Origin: Asticcacaulis sp. EMRT-3
GTDB lineage: Bacteria > Pseudomonadota > Alphaproteobacteria > Caulobacterales > Caulobacteraceae
Length of the DNA stretch: 64,000 nucleotides
Assembly (NCBI RefSeq): GCF_030027245.1
Contig: NZ_JASERT010000001.1
Span: forward strand, 1,137,001 to 1,201,000
Reading direction: 5' to 3'
A program made the position numbers and the translations under genes. Under the pieces are notes generated by a model. It searched no databases, was not told where the DNA came from, and was given only the letters and a program-made list of their open reading frames with translations. The number at the start of each line of letters is the position of its first letter. The first letter of the stretch is position 1. Shown piece after piece: positions 1 to 7,638 of the stretch.

Positions 1-674
1 GCGAACAGGCCTTGCAGGGCCTCGAAAATCTCAAGCTGGGTGCCGGTATTGGCGACATGATCCTCGCCACGGATCACATGCGTGATCTGCATATCCATAT
101 CGTCCACCACCGAAGGCAGGGTGTAGAGATAGGCACCGTCTTCGCGGATCAGCACCGGATCGGACATGGAGGTGGTATCGACCTCACAGTGGCCGCGCAC
201 CATATCTTCCCAGGCCACGCGCTTGCCTTCGAGCTTGAAGCGCCAGTGCGGTTTGCGGCCCTCGGCTTCCAGCGTGGCTTTTTCCGCATCAGACAAATTG
301 AGCGCGGCGCGGTCATAAACCGGCGGCAGACCACGCGACAACTGCACCTTGCGACGGCGGTCAAGCTCGTCGGCGGTTTCATAGGCGGGATACAGGCGTC
401 CGGCAGCCTTCAGATAGTCGGCGGCGCGGTCATAAATATCGAAACGTTTCGACTGGTTGTAGCGCTCATCCCAGACCAGACCCAGCCATTGCAGATCGGT
501 TTCGATCAGGTCTTCGTTGTCTTTGGTTGAGCGCTCCAGATCGGTATCGTCGATGCGCAGCACGAAAAGGCCCTGCTTCTGACGGGCAAACAGCCAGTTT
601 TGCAGAGCGGCGCGCACATTACCGGCATGGATACGGCCGGTGGGCGAAGGGGCGAAGCGAACCTTGACGGTCAT
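1..674 (-). CDS. gltX: Glutamate--tRNA ligase, N-terminal part (cut by window edge)
   Basis: Class I aminoacyl-tRNA synthetase charging tRNA with glutamate in the cytoplasm. Reading the minus strand from ATG at 674 gives [19 protein letters not shown], the family's opening beta strand with the HIGH-like signature in the form HAGN, followed by [16 protein letters not shown] and, near the cut, [11 protein letters not shown], all hallmark GluRS blocks. About 224 codons are visible; the C-terminal half with the KMSKS loop and anticodon-binding domain lies beyond position 1. Alphaproteobacteria often carry two GltX paralogues; which one this is cannot be told from the fragment. It is divergent from the GGDEF/EAL gene, with about 200 bp between the two starts. 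Confidence 0.93.
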   Translation of the reverse strand, partial: MTVKVRFAPSPTGRIHAGNVRAALQNWLFARQKQGLFVLRIDDTDLERSTKDNEDLIETDLQWLGLVWDERYNQSKRFDIYDRAADYLKAAGRLYPAYETADELDRRRKVQLSRGLPPVYDRAALNLSDAEKATLEAEGRKPHWRFKLEGKRVAWEDMVRGHCEVDTTSMSDPVLIREDGAYLYTLPSVVDDMDMQITHVIRGEDHVANTGTQLEIFEALQGLF

Positions 675-874
675 GGGCAGAGTCTCACAGGCAACAGGGA
701 GGCCCTCCCATACGCGCCTGAGGCTGGTTTGAAAAGGCTTCTGTCGATTTTCACGTCCGTCATAAATGACAGTTCAGACAAGTTTTTATGACATTAAAAG
801 CCGCTTAGCGATTGCCCGCTACACGCTTCTCAGGCGCAAAAGCGCTGTTGCGTAAACCGAAGGTGAGTACCTCC

Positions 875-3019
875 ATGCAAGTCAGCTTGCGCATTGCAGA
901 TATAACCGACGCCATCGAGCCTTTTCTGGCCGATTGCAGCAATTCCACCCTTTATGAAGCCTTCCGCGACGATGCCGATCTGATGGTTGTGGCGATTACA
1001 GATGTTGCGGGCCACGTGCTCGGCCTGATCGAACGCCACGCCTTCAGCCTGACGATGGCGGCTGAATATGGCCGCGCCCTCTATAGCAGCAAACCCGTCA
1101 CCGCACTGATGGACGCCAATCCTCTGCTCGTCGATGTGGAGACGCCCTTGCGCGATTTCACCCGCTCCACCCTGAGCGAGCGGCCCTCCGAACTGATGCG
1201 CGGCTTTATCGCCACCCGCAACGGCCGTTATGCTGGCGTCGGCACCTCCTTGTCGGTGCTTAAGGCCACCAGCGCCGATCTGCAAGCCGCGCACAATCAG
1301 CAGCGCCACCTGACCGACGACCTGATAAGGGTCAGCAGCAATGCGCAGCGCCAGCAGGCCTTCCTCGATCTGGTCATTCAGAATATTCCGGCTATGGTCA
1401 TGGTCAAACAGGCCTCCGACCAGCGTATTCTGCTCGTCAATCAGGTGGGCGAAAACTGGCTGGGCACGAAGGGACGCGACATTACCGGTCTGACCAGTGC
1501 CGAGTTCATGAGCAGCGAGCGCGCCGCTCTCTTTCATGCCGCCGATCAAAAGGCGCTGGAAAGCGATACAGCCGTCCTGCTCAATGAGGTCGATCTTGTC
1601 GATGGCGAGGGACAGGTGCGCACCTTGCAATTCAAAAAAACCGTCCTGCGCGACGCCAGCGGCGAAGCCGACTGCATCCTGACCCTCGGCATCGACCTGA
1701 CCGAACAGAAACAGGCGGAAAACCGCATTCAGCACCTGGCCCATTATGACGCCCTGACAGGCCTCGCCAACCGCACCCTGTTCACGCACGAAATCGAAAA
1801 CGCCCTGGGCCGCGTGCAGCGTCACCACCATCGCCTGGCCCTGCTCTATCTCGATCTCGACCGCTTCAAGATCGTCAATGATTCCTGCGGCCATCTGATC
1901 GGCGATCAGGTCTTGAATGAGGTGGCGGCCCGTCTGCGCCTGTGCGTGCGCAAGGGCGATGTGATCGCGCGCATGGGCGGCGACGAATTCACGGTGCTTC
2001 AGGATATTTGCATCCCCGAAGACGCCCGCCATCTGGCCGAGCGCATCCTTGAGGCCATGAAAACACCTTTCGTCATCAATGATCTGCAATTCGAAATCGG
2101 CGCATCCATCGGCATCAGTCTGGCACCCGAAGACGGCATGGACGCCCGTAATCTTTTGTCGCGCGCCGACCTGGCCATGTATCAGGTCAAGAACGAAGGC
2201 CGCAATGGCTGGCGCTTCTATCGCCCGGAAATGGACGCGCGGTTGCAGGATCGCATCGAGATGGAAAAGGATCTGAAAGTTGCACTGACGGAAGGGCAGT
2301 TCGAGCTGCACTACCAGCCGCTTCTCGATCTGGCCAGCCATGAGATCGTGTCCTTCGAGGCCCTGCTGCGCTGGAACCACCCGCAACGCGGGCGCGTGTC
2401 ACCGGTCGATTTTATTCCCGTGGCCGAGGATTGCGGCCTGATCGGACCGCTTGGCGAGTGGGTGGTGGAACAGGCCTGCCAGACGGCGGCCTTGTGGCCG
2501 CACAACTGGCGCGTGGCGGTCAATATCTCACCTCTGCAATTCCGGCACAAATCGCTGACGGCCATCATCAAAAAGGCGCTGAAACGCTCCGGTCTTGATC
2601 CCCGCCGCCTCGAACTCGAAATTACCGAAAGCGTAGTTTTTGAAAATGAGACGCACAATCTCGGCATTCTGAACGCCATTCGCAGCCTCGGCGTTACCAT
2701 CGCCATGGATGATTTCGGCACCGGCTATTCCAGCCTCAGCTATCTGCGCACCTTCCCGTTCGACAAGATCAAGATCGATCAGTCTTTCGTGCGCGAACTG
2801 CCCCATGACCGCAACGCCCTGTCGATTATCCGCGCCATTACCGACATGGCGAAATCCCTCGGCGTACGAATCACAGCAGAGGGGGTGGAAACCCGCGAAC
2901 AGATGGAAGCGCTCAAAAGCCTGAACTGCGCCGAGGCGCAAGGCTATTTCATCGGCCGCCCCGCAGCGCAAACCAGCATGTATGACAAGGCCAACGCCCT
3001 GTGGGAGATGGCGGGGTAA
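875..3019 (+). CDS. c-di-GMP enzyme with CBS-like, PAS, GGDEF and EAL domains
   Basis: Predicted bifunctional cyclic-di-GMP cyclase/phosphodiesterase, about 714 residues. The ATG at 875 is preferred because AAGGTGAG lies just upstream; the frame is open from a TTG at 812 but without a ribosome site. Order: an N-terminal region of about 150 residues resembling paired CBS modules, a PAS domain (about 160-285), GGDEF (about 290-455) with intact MGGDEF and an upstream RKGD matching the RxxD inhibitory I-site, then EAL (about 465-710) with EALLRW, LELEITES, DDFGTGYSS and the TAEGVE block. Both halves keep their catalytic residues, so both activities are possible. No signal peptide or membrane segment is seen, so it is probably cytosolic. 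A strong hairpin terminator follows directly. Confidence 0.9.
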   Translation: MQVSLRIADITDAIEPFLADCSNSTLYEAFRDDADLMVVAITDVAGHVLGLIERHAFSLTMAAEYGRALYSSKPVTALMDANPLLVDVETPLRDFTRSTLSERPSELMRGFIATRNGRYAGVGTSLSVLKATSADLQAAHNQQRHLTDDLIRVSSNAQRQQAFLDLVIQNIPAMVMVKQASDQRILLVNQVGENWLGTKGRDITGLTSAEFMSSERAALFHAADQKALESDTAVLLNEVDLVDGEGQVRTLQFKKTVLRDASGEADCILTLGIDLTEQKQAENRIQHLAHYDALTGLANRTLFTHEIENALGRVQRHHHRLALLYLDLDRFKIVNDSCGHLIGDQVLNEVAARLRLCVRKGDVIARMGGDEFTVLQDICIPEDARHLAERILEAMKTPFVINDLQFEIGASIGISLAPEDGMDARNLLSRADLAMYQVKNEGRNGWRFYRPEMDARLQDRIEMEKDLKVALTEGQFELHYQPLLDLASHEIVSFEALLRWNHPQRGRVSPVDFIPVAEDCGLIGPLGEWVVEQACQTAALWPHNWRVAVNISPLQFRHKSLTAIIKKALKRSGLDPRRLELEITESVVFENETHNLGILNAIRSLGVTIAMDDFGTGYSSLSYLRTFPFDKIKIDQSFVRELPHDRNALSIIRAITDMAKSLGVRITAEGVETREQMEALKSLNCAEAQGYFIGRPAAQTSMYDKANALWEMAG

Positions 3020-3026
3020 GGCCCAC

Positions 3027-3058
3027 AAAAAAGCCCGTGACCGGCACGGGCTTTTTCT
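3027..3058 (+). terminator. Intrinsic terminator after the GGDEF/EAL gene
   Basis: The arms AAGCCCGTG and CACGGGCTT flank a five-base loop and are followed by TTTTCT. The mirror T-run on the other strand means it may also end dksA transcription, whose stop codon is only about 10 bp away. Confidence 0.85.
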
Positions 3059-3068
3059 CAATCATGTC

Positions 3069-3497
3069 TCAGTCGTCGCGGTGCACGCGCTCGGAGCGCT
3101 CGTGGCGTTCCTGAGCTTCGATGGACAGGGTCGCCGTCGGGCGGGCCTCAAGGCGGCCAAGGCCGATCGGCTCACCGGTTTCCTCGCAATAGCCGTAGGA
3201 ACCATCATCGATGCGCGAAATGGCCTCGTCGATTTTCGAGATCAGCTTGCGCTGGCGGTCGCGCGTACGCAGTTCGAGGGCGCGGTCGGATTCCGAAGAC
3301 GCGCGATCAACAAGATCGGGGTGATTCTCCGTTTCCTTCTGCATGATATTGACGGTTTCCTTAGCCCCGCGAAGGATCTCTTCCTTCCAGTCGTTCAGCT
3401 TGCGGCGAAAATAGGCAAGCTGGCGCGGGCTCATATAGTCTTCGTCCTCAGAAGGACGATAATCGACATGCAATTCAGGCATTTCGGCAGCAGACAT
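3069..3497 (-). CDS. dksA: RNA polymerase-binding transcription factor DksA
   Basis: DksA binds the secondary channel of RNA polymerase and acts with (p)ppGpp in the stringent response. The protein has the coiled-coil region (RQLAYFRRKLNDWKEEIL, then NIMQKETENHPDLVDRASSE with the acidic tip) and the C-terminal block YGYCEETGEPIGLGRLEARP. Only the first of the four classical zinc cysteines is present; the others are replaced by T, S and A. This cysteine-poor form is known in alphaproteobacteria. Start choice is uncertain: ATG at 3497 has AGGGG 13 bases upstream, whereas the GTG at 3509 sits one base from it, which is too close. The gene lies next to fliX, in the same orientation, as in Caulobacter relatives. 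Confidence 0.92.
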   Translation of the reverse strand: MSAAEMPELHVDYRPSEDEDYMSPRQLAYFRRKLNDWKEEILRGAKETVNIMQKETENHPDLVDRASSESDRALELRTRDRQRKLISKIDEAISRIDDGSYGYCEETGEPIGLGRLEARPTATLSIEAQERHERSERVHRDD

Positions 3498-3725
3498 AAG
3501 CTTTTTCACACCCCTGATAATCGATAGCCGGCGAGTCCTGAGGCGGCACAGATCCGTCTCCCCGCGCGGTTAAGCAGCAAATTCGATACCACAGCCCCTG
3601 TCCGTTCGGATTTCAGGGTGCGCAGGCAGGCTGGCTTATAGTGACTAAGATTAAGGCTGTGAAGTCTTTTTAACGTGACAGTTTGAATGCAGGCTACGCC
3701 CCGGTTCAGATCAGGCCAGCCCGGT

Positions 3726-4151
3726 TCAGACCAGACGGCGCTTGGCCAGTTCGACGCAGGCGCGCGTTTCGATTTCATTGAGCACGCCTTGCAGCCTGTC
3801 ATCGGAAATGTCTTCGCGGTGCAAGGCGATCAGCCCTTGCAGGCGTAGCAGCGCCTCGTCATCGAGATCGCCCGACAGGACGCTGACCTTGATGTCGTCG
3901 AGCGCGTCGAGAATGTCGTGCGAGCGCTTGATCTGACGGCGGCGGCGGCCATGCAGCACATCTTCCTCGGCCTGAATGGCCACCAGAGCGTCGATGCCGA
4001 GCATCCCCACGGCCGCCGAGCTTTGCGAAGGCGCGGACGCCTTGCCGGCACCTGAGGAACCGGACAGGGAAAACCCGCCGCTCGTCTTGCGCACACCACT
4101 GGCGCCAGCAGATGAAGCTGCGCCCGTAGCTGAATTGATTCTGATCGTCAT
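3726..4151 (-). CDS. fliX: Flagellar assembly regulator FliX
   Basis: FliX is an alphaproteobacterial protein that in Caulobacter links early flagellar assembly to FlbD-controlled sigma-54 transcription. The product of about 141 residues begins MTIRINSATG, has a Ser/Gly/Ala-rich low-complexity N-terminal third, then a conserved helical region (LGIDALVAIQAEED, LDALDDIKVSVLSG, LLRLQGLIALHRED). ATG 4151 is preferred over an upstream in-frame ATG at 4175 because AGGTGTAGG precedes it. It is divergent from flgI across 280 bp that hold a sigma-54-type promoter and palindromes, the arrangement expected for the FliX/FlbD circuit. Confidence 0.85.
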   Translation of the reverse strand: MTIRINSATGAASSAGASGVRKTSGGFSLSGSSGAGKASAPSQSSAAVGMLGIDALVAIQAEEDVLHGRRRRQIKRSHDILDALDDIKVSVLSGDLDDEALLRLQGLIALHREDISDDRLQGVLNEIETRACVELAKRRLV

Positions 4152-4229
4152 GCTCGAACCTACACCTGAAACCATGTCGAAAGACTCTGATAAACCGCGT
4201 AAATTCTTACTCTGCGCCCTGATTAGGAG

Positions 4230-4252
4230 CGCACCGGTCTTTTACCGGTGCG
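4230..4252. repeat. Perfect 9-bp palindrome in the fliX-flgI intergenic region
   Basis: CGCACCGGT and ACCGGTGCG flank five bases (CTTTT). It lies 79 bp from the fliX start and about 150 bp upstream of the flgI sigma-54 site. It could be a leader hairpin of the fliX transcript or a protein-binding palindrome. It lacks the long T-run of a terminator. Confidence 0.55.
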
Positions 4253-4255
4253 ATA

Positions 4256-4282
4256 ACCCGGCCAATATTGCCCACGCCGGGT
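4256..4282. promoter_or_regulatory. Candidate FlbD (ftr-like) enhancer
   Basis: ACCCGGC and GCCGGGT form a 7-bp inverted repeat with 13 bases between. Inside it is GGCCAATATTGCC, itself nearly palindromic about AATATT. Caulobacter ftr enhancers for FlbD are GC-rich palindromes of this sort placed about 100 bp or more from sigma-54 promoters, and this one is about 130 bp upstream of the -24/-12 element of flgI. The match to the ftr consensus is from memory, so the assignment is tentative. Confidence 0.45.
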
Positions 4283-4386
4283 AAGCGAAGCCTTAACGCC
4301 CCGGCATATTTTTCCCATTTGTTAAGCCTTGGGCGATGCTCGGCTTCAATACGCTGAATCCATTCAATATATTTATCCACAGACTC

Positions 4387-4402
4387 TGGCACGCTCTTCG
4401 CA
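4387..4402 (+). promoter_or_regulatory. Sigma-54 (-24/-12) promoter of flgI-flgJ-flbY
   Basis: TGGCACGCTCTTCGCA matches the consensus TGGCAC-N5-TTGCA with one mismatch and the correct GG-N10-GC spacing (GG at 4388-4389, GC at 4400-4401). Transcription would begin near 4413, leaving a leader of about 20 bases before the ATG at 4434. This fits class III basal-body genes of Caulobacterales, which are sigma-54 dependent. Confidence 0.75.
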
Positions 4403-4433
4403 GACATATCGGGCAAGTATGGTTAACAGCCGC

Positions 4434-5561
4434 ATGAAAGCGTTGATGACAATGGGCCTGAAACTGAAAGCGGCGTTCTGCGCCACCGCCATGATCGGCA
4501 TGATGATCTCCGGTCAGGCTCTGGCCGCCTCGCGCATCAAGGATATTGTCGATGTCGAGGGCGTGCGCACCAACCAGCTTATCGGCTATGGCATCGTGGT
4601 GGGCCTTAACGGCACCGGCGACACGGTGCGCAATTCACCCATGCTCAAGCAGTCGCTCGAAAGCATGATGGAGCGGCTGGGTGTCAATGTGCGTGACGCC
4701 TCCCTCAATACCAAAAACGCCGCCGCCGTCATGGTCACCGCCGAACTGCCGCCCTTTTCCGCGCCCGGCGCCACGCTTGATGTCACCGTATCGGCTATGG
4801 GCGATTCCAAAAGCCTGCTCGGCGGCACGCTTCTTGTCACCCCGCTGATGGGCGCTGATGGCGAGGCCTATGCCGTGGCGCAGGGTACGGTTCAGACCGG
4901 TTCGGTATCCGCCAGCGGCGCATCGGGCTCATCGGTCACCAAGGGGGTGCCGACGGCAGGACGCATCGCATCGGGCGGCACGATCGAGCGTGAAACCAAT
5001 TTCAATTTCAATGCCATGCAGGTTTTGCGCCTGACCCTGCACAATCCCGACTTCACCACTGCGCGCCGCATCGCCGACGCCATCGACCGTCAGTATCCGG
5101 GTACGGCCGTCGCCGAAAATCCGTCCATCGTCGCCATCAAGCCGCCCGCCGGCACCTCGATGATGGATTTCATCACTCAGGTCGAGCCGATGGATGTCGA
5201 TGTCGATGCCCCGGCCAAGGTGGTGATCGATGAGGTCAATGGCGTCATTGTGATGGGCGAGAATGTACGTATCTCTCGCGTCGCCATCGCCCAGGGTAAC
5301 CTGACCATCCGTGTCGATGAGCAGCCCTCAATCAGCCAGCCCCTGCCCTTCTCGCAAGGCCAGACCGCCGCCGTACCATCTAGTCAGGTCAGCGTCGATG
5401 AGGAAAAGGGCAAGCAACTGATCCAGCTCGGCGGCGGCTCCACCCTGTCTGATCTGGTGGCCGGGCTCAATGCGCTCAAGGTGACGCCACGCGACATGAT
5501 CGCCATTATTCAGGCCATTAAGGCCTCGGGCGCTCTGCAAGCCGATATTGAGGTGATGTAA
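4434..5561 (+). CDS. flgI: Flagellar P-ring protein FlgI
   Basis: FlgI forms the periplasmic P-ring around the flagellar rod in the peptidoglycan layer. The product of 375 residues has a signal peptide (positively charged start, hydrophobic CATAMIGMMISGQALAA), then the family's conserved opening RIKDIVDVEGVRTNQLIGYG and VVGLNGTGD, with DVTVSAMGDSKSLLGGTLL and, at the C-terminus, TLSDLVAGLNALKVTPRDMIAIIQAI. Length is normal. The sigma-54 site's start point at about 4413 favours ATG 4434 over the in-frame ATG 4419, which would leave almost no leader. The stop codon shares one base with the flgJ start (TAATG), so the two are translationally coupled. Confidence 0.95.
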   Translation: MKALMTMGLKLKAAFCATAMIGMMISGQALAASRIKDIVDVEGVRTNQLIGYGIVVGLNGTGDTVRNSPMLKQSLESMMERLGVNVRDASLNTKNAAAVMVTAELPPFSAPGATLDVTVSAMGDSKSLLGGTLLVTPLMGADGEAYAVAQGTVQTGSVSASGASGSSVTKGVPTAGRIASGGTIERETNFNFNAMQVLRLTLHNPDFTTARRIADAIDRQYPGTAVAENPSIVAIKPPAGTSMMDFITQVEPMDVDVDAPAKVVIDEVNGVIVMGENVRISRVAIAQGNLTIRVDEQPSISQPLPFSQGQTAAVPSSQVSVDEEKGKQLIQLGGGSTLSDLVAGLNALKVTPRDMIAIIQAIKASGALQADIEVM

Positions 5562-5902
5562 TGGATACCGCCGCGCTTCTCACCTTGCAAAACGCCCAGA
5601 CCTCGGCCCAGAGCGTCGTTTCCGGCCCGTCATCGATCCAGCAAATGGCGGCTTCGGCCGGCAAGGGCGGCAAGTCGAACGCCAAGCTCGGTCTCGATTT
5701 CGAAACCATGTGCCTGTCTAATCTGTTGAAGCCGATGTTCGATGGCCTGTCCGCCGATGGCCCCTTCGGTGGCGGCGCGGGCGAAGAGGCCATGCGCTCT
5801 TTTTATGTCGATGCCATGGCCAGACAGATGGCCATGCGCGGTGGGGTCGGCATTTCCGACATGATGCAGAAACAACTCATTAAGGTTCAGGCAGGACAAT
5901 AG
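5561..5902 (+). CDS. flgJ: FlgJ-type rod-binding protein (short form, CheL-like)
   Basis: A 113-residue protein with the rod-binding domain typical of the N-terminal half of FlgJ: FETMCLSNLLKPMFDGL, then GGGAGEEAMRSFYVDAMARQMAMRGG and GISDMMQKQLIK. The muramidase domain of enterobacterial FlgJ is absent, as usual in alphaproteobacteria, where the short protein is often called CheL or rod-binding protein. It is presumed to cap or scaffold the rod as it grows through the periplasm. It overlaps the flgI stop by one base and precedes flbY by four bases, so it belongs to one sigma-54-driven operon. Confidence 0.88.
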   Translation: MDTAALLTLQNAQTSAQSVVSGPSSIQQMAASAGKGGKSNAKLGLDFETMCLSNLLKPMFDGLSADGPFGGGAGEEAMRSFYVDAMARQMAMRGGVGISDMMQKQLIKVQAGQ

Positions 5903-5906
5903 ACTT

Positions 5907-6347
5907 ATGGCACTTTCCGCACAAAACGGCTCAGAACGCGCCCGCCAGCTTCTGGCCCTGACCGTCAGGCTGGGTGAGCGGCTGGAGCGCGAAACCCTCA
6001 GTCTGGAGGCCCATCGCCCGCAGGATATTGCTGTTGAGGTTGAGGAAACGCGCCATCTGTCGAACCTCTATCGCCATGAATCGATGCGCATCAAGGCCAG
6101 TCCCGATCTGCTTGACGGCATGAGCGATGCGGAGAAAACAAGCTTGCGAAACGCCACCGAACTTTTTCAGACCCGGCTGAAGCGCTACGAACACGCCGTC
6201 AATGCGGCCAGGCGCGTCACCGAAGGCATTATCACGGCGGTGGCCAGCGACATCAACGCCAAGCGCAACCGCAGCGCCACCTATGGCGCACGCGGCCGCA
6301 CCAGAGACTCAGGCCCCCACACGCTCAATTTCGGTGGCCGGGTGTAA
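5907..6347 (+). CDS. flbY: Flagellar protein FlbY
   Basis: A 146-residue, mostly helical, charged protein: ARQLLALTVRLGERLERETLSLEAHRP early on, and a C-terminal tail ending PHTLNFGGRV. Position after flgI and flgJ, size and helical character agree with FlbY of Caulobacter, a flagellar gene of poorly understood, possibly FlgN-like, role. No signal peptide or membrane segment is visible, so it is probably cytoplasmic. The family assignment rests on gene order as well as sequence; the exact function is unknown. Confidence 0.72.
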   Translation: MALSAQNGSERARQLLALTVRLGERLERETLSLEAHRPQDIAVEVEETRHLSNLYRHESMRIKASPDLLDGMSDAEKTSLRNATELFQTRLKRYEHAVNAARRVTEGIITAVASDINAKRNRSATYGARGRTRDSGPHTLNFGGRV

Positions 6348-6350
6348 GAA

Positions 6351-6376
6351 AAAAAGCGGGAGTCTGGCTCCCGCTT
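6351..6376 (-). terminator. Intrinsic terminator, mainly for the minus-strand peroxiredoxin gene
   Basis: AAGCGGGAG and CTCCCGCTT flank a five-base loop. Read on the minus strand the hairpin is followed by seven T, the stronger tail; on the plus strand the tail is poor. It lies between the convergent flbY and peroxiredoxin genes. Confidence 0.8.
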
Positions 6377-6382
6377 CCGGTC

Positions 6383-6865
6383 TTAAAGCTGTTCCAGCAC
6401 ATACTCTGCCGCTGAAACCCTGAACTCGCCGCCTTCTTCAACGAACAGCTTGTCGATCACGCCATTTTTGATGACGGCGGCATAGCGCTGTGAACGCGGC
6501 CCCATGCCGAAGCCCGAAGCATCGAGTGTCAGGCCCATCGTCTTGGCGAATTCGCCATTGCCATCGGCCAGCATCACCACCTCATCGCCAATACCCTGAT
6601 CCTTCGCCCACGCCTTCATGACGAAATAGTCATTGACCGAGGTGCAGGCCACGGTATCGACGCCCCTGGCCTTGAAATCGGCGGCGTGATCCTTGAAGCC
6701 CGGCAGGTGGCGCGCCGAACAGGTAGGGGTGTAGGCGCCCGGCACGGCGAACAGCACCACGGTTTTCCCGGTGAAAAAATCAGCGGACGGCGTGGGCTTG
6801 GGGCCCTCTTCGTCAACCACGGTCAGGGTCAGGTCGGGGATCTTGTCACCGGATTTGAGAGACAT
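6383..6865 (-). CDS. Peroxiredoxin, Prx5 type
   Basis: Thiol peroxidase of the Prx5 class, reducing hydrogen peroxide and organic peroxides in the cytoplasm with glutathione or glutaredoxin as likely electron donor. The 160-residue product contains VVLFAVPGAYTPTCSARHLPG, with the peroxidatic Cys in the PGAYTPTCS motif (about residue 49), a further Cys in DTVACTSVND (about 73), and the closing strand RYAAVIKNGVIDKLFVEE. Length is typical. It is a single gene, convergent with flbY and divergent from yqgE. Confidence 0.93.
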   Translation of the reverse strand: MSLKSGDKIPDLTLTVVDEEGPKPTPSADFFTGKTVVLFAVPGAYTPTCSARHLPGFKDHAADFKARGVDTVACTSVNDYFVMKAWAKDQGIGDEVVMLADGNGEFAKTMGLTLDASGFGMGPRSQRYAAVIKNGVIDKLFVEEGGEFRVSAAEYVLEQL

Positions 6866-6972
6866 GCAGGCGCTCCTTGTGTGCTATGTTGCGCCCCCTA
6901 TATAGGCCGGTCTTGCGCCGTGCCAAGAGCCGCAGCGAGACAAGAGGGTGCGAATATGATAAGCTTTTCATT

Positions 6973-7638
6973 ATGAATACGCCTCCCCCCTCTTCCTCCG
7001 CGTTTCCCGGTGTTGCCATAGCGGGCCAGGACGGGCACGTCTCCTATCAGGGCCAGCTCCTGATCGCCATGCCGGGCCTGAGCGCGCCGCCCTTTGACCA
7101 CAGCGTCATCTATCTGTGTCATCATGATGCCGATCACGCTATGGGGCTGATTCTCAACCAGCCGATCAGTGGCCTGAATTTTGCGCGCATGATGCAGGAA
7201 CTGGGGCTGAAGGCCGAGGATCGTCAGGCCGGGGAACTGGCCGACATGAAGATTTACCGCGGCGGCCCGGTGCAGAATGATCGCGGCTTCGTGCTGCACA
7301 GCCTCGATTATCAGCTCGACGACATCACTGTTGATCTCGGCGGGCCAGAAGTCACTACGCGCGGCGGCGAAATGCGCGGATTGGGCCTGACCGTTTCGCG
7401 CGATATTCTGGTTGATCTGTCAAGCGGTTCCGGCCCGGCCCGCACCCTGATCGCACTCGGCTATGCCGGTTGGGGGCCGGGGCAGCTCGAAGAGGAAATC
7501 AGCGGCAATGCCTGGCTGATCGTTCCGGCGCAGGAAGAGCTGATCTTTATGCGCGATCCCGATCAGATGTGGTCGGCCGCCGTGGCCAGCCTCGGCATCA
7601 CGCCGGGCCATTTGTCAGGCGCGGCGGGTAATGCCTGA
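6973..7638 (+). CDS. YqgE/AlgH family protein (UPF0301)
   Basis: A 221-residue member of the YqgE/AlgH family, whose biochemical role is not settled; AlgH was named for an effect on alginate genes in Pseudomonas. Signatures: GQLLIAMPGL, FDHSVIYLCHHDADHAMGLILNQP, YRGGPVQNDRGFVLHS, ALGYAGWGPGQLEEEI and NAWLIVP. The ATG at 6973 follows TTTTCATT and removes 32 poorly conserved residues of the longer open frame. The 3' end overlaps the convergent EAL gene by 24 bp. Confidence 0.9.
   Translation: MNTPPPSSSAFPGVAIAGQDGHVSYQGQLLIAMPGLSAPPFDHSVIYLCHHDADHAMGLILNQPISGLNFARMMQELGLKAEDRQAGELADMKIYRGGPVQNDRGFVLHSLDYQLDDITVDLGGPEVTTRGGEMRGLGLTVSRDILVDLSSGSGPARTLIALGYAGWGPGQLEEEISGNAWLIVPAQEELIFMRDPDQMWSAAVASLGITPGHLSGAAGNA

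Noticed and set aside
830..2386. Long open frame of 518 codons antisense to the GGDEF/EAL gene
   Set aside because: The plus strand encodes clear PAS, GGDEF and EAL motifs; the antisense product has no recognisable family and arises from the high-GC codon bias.
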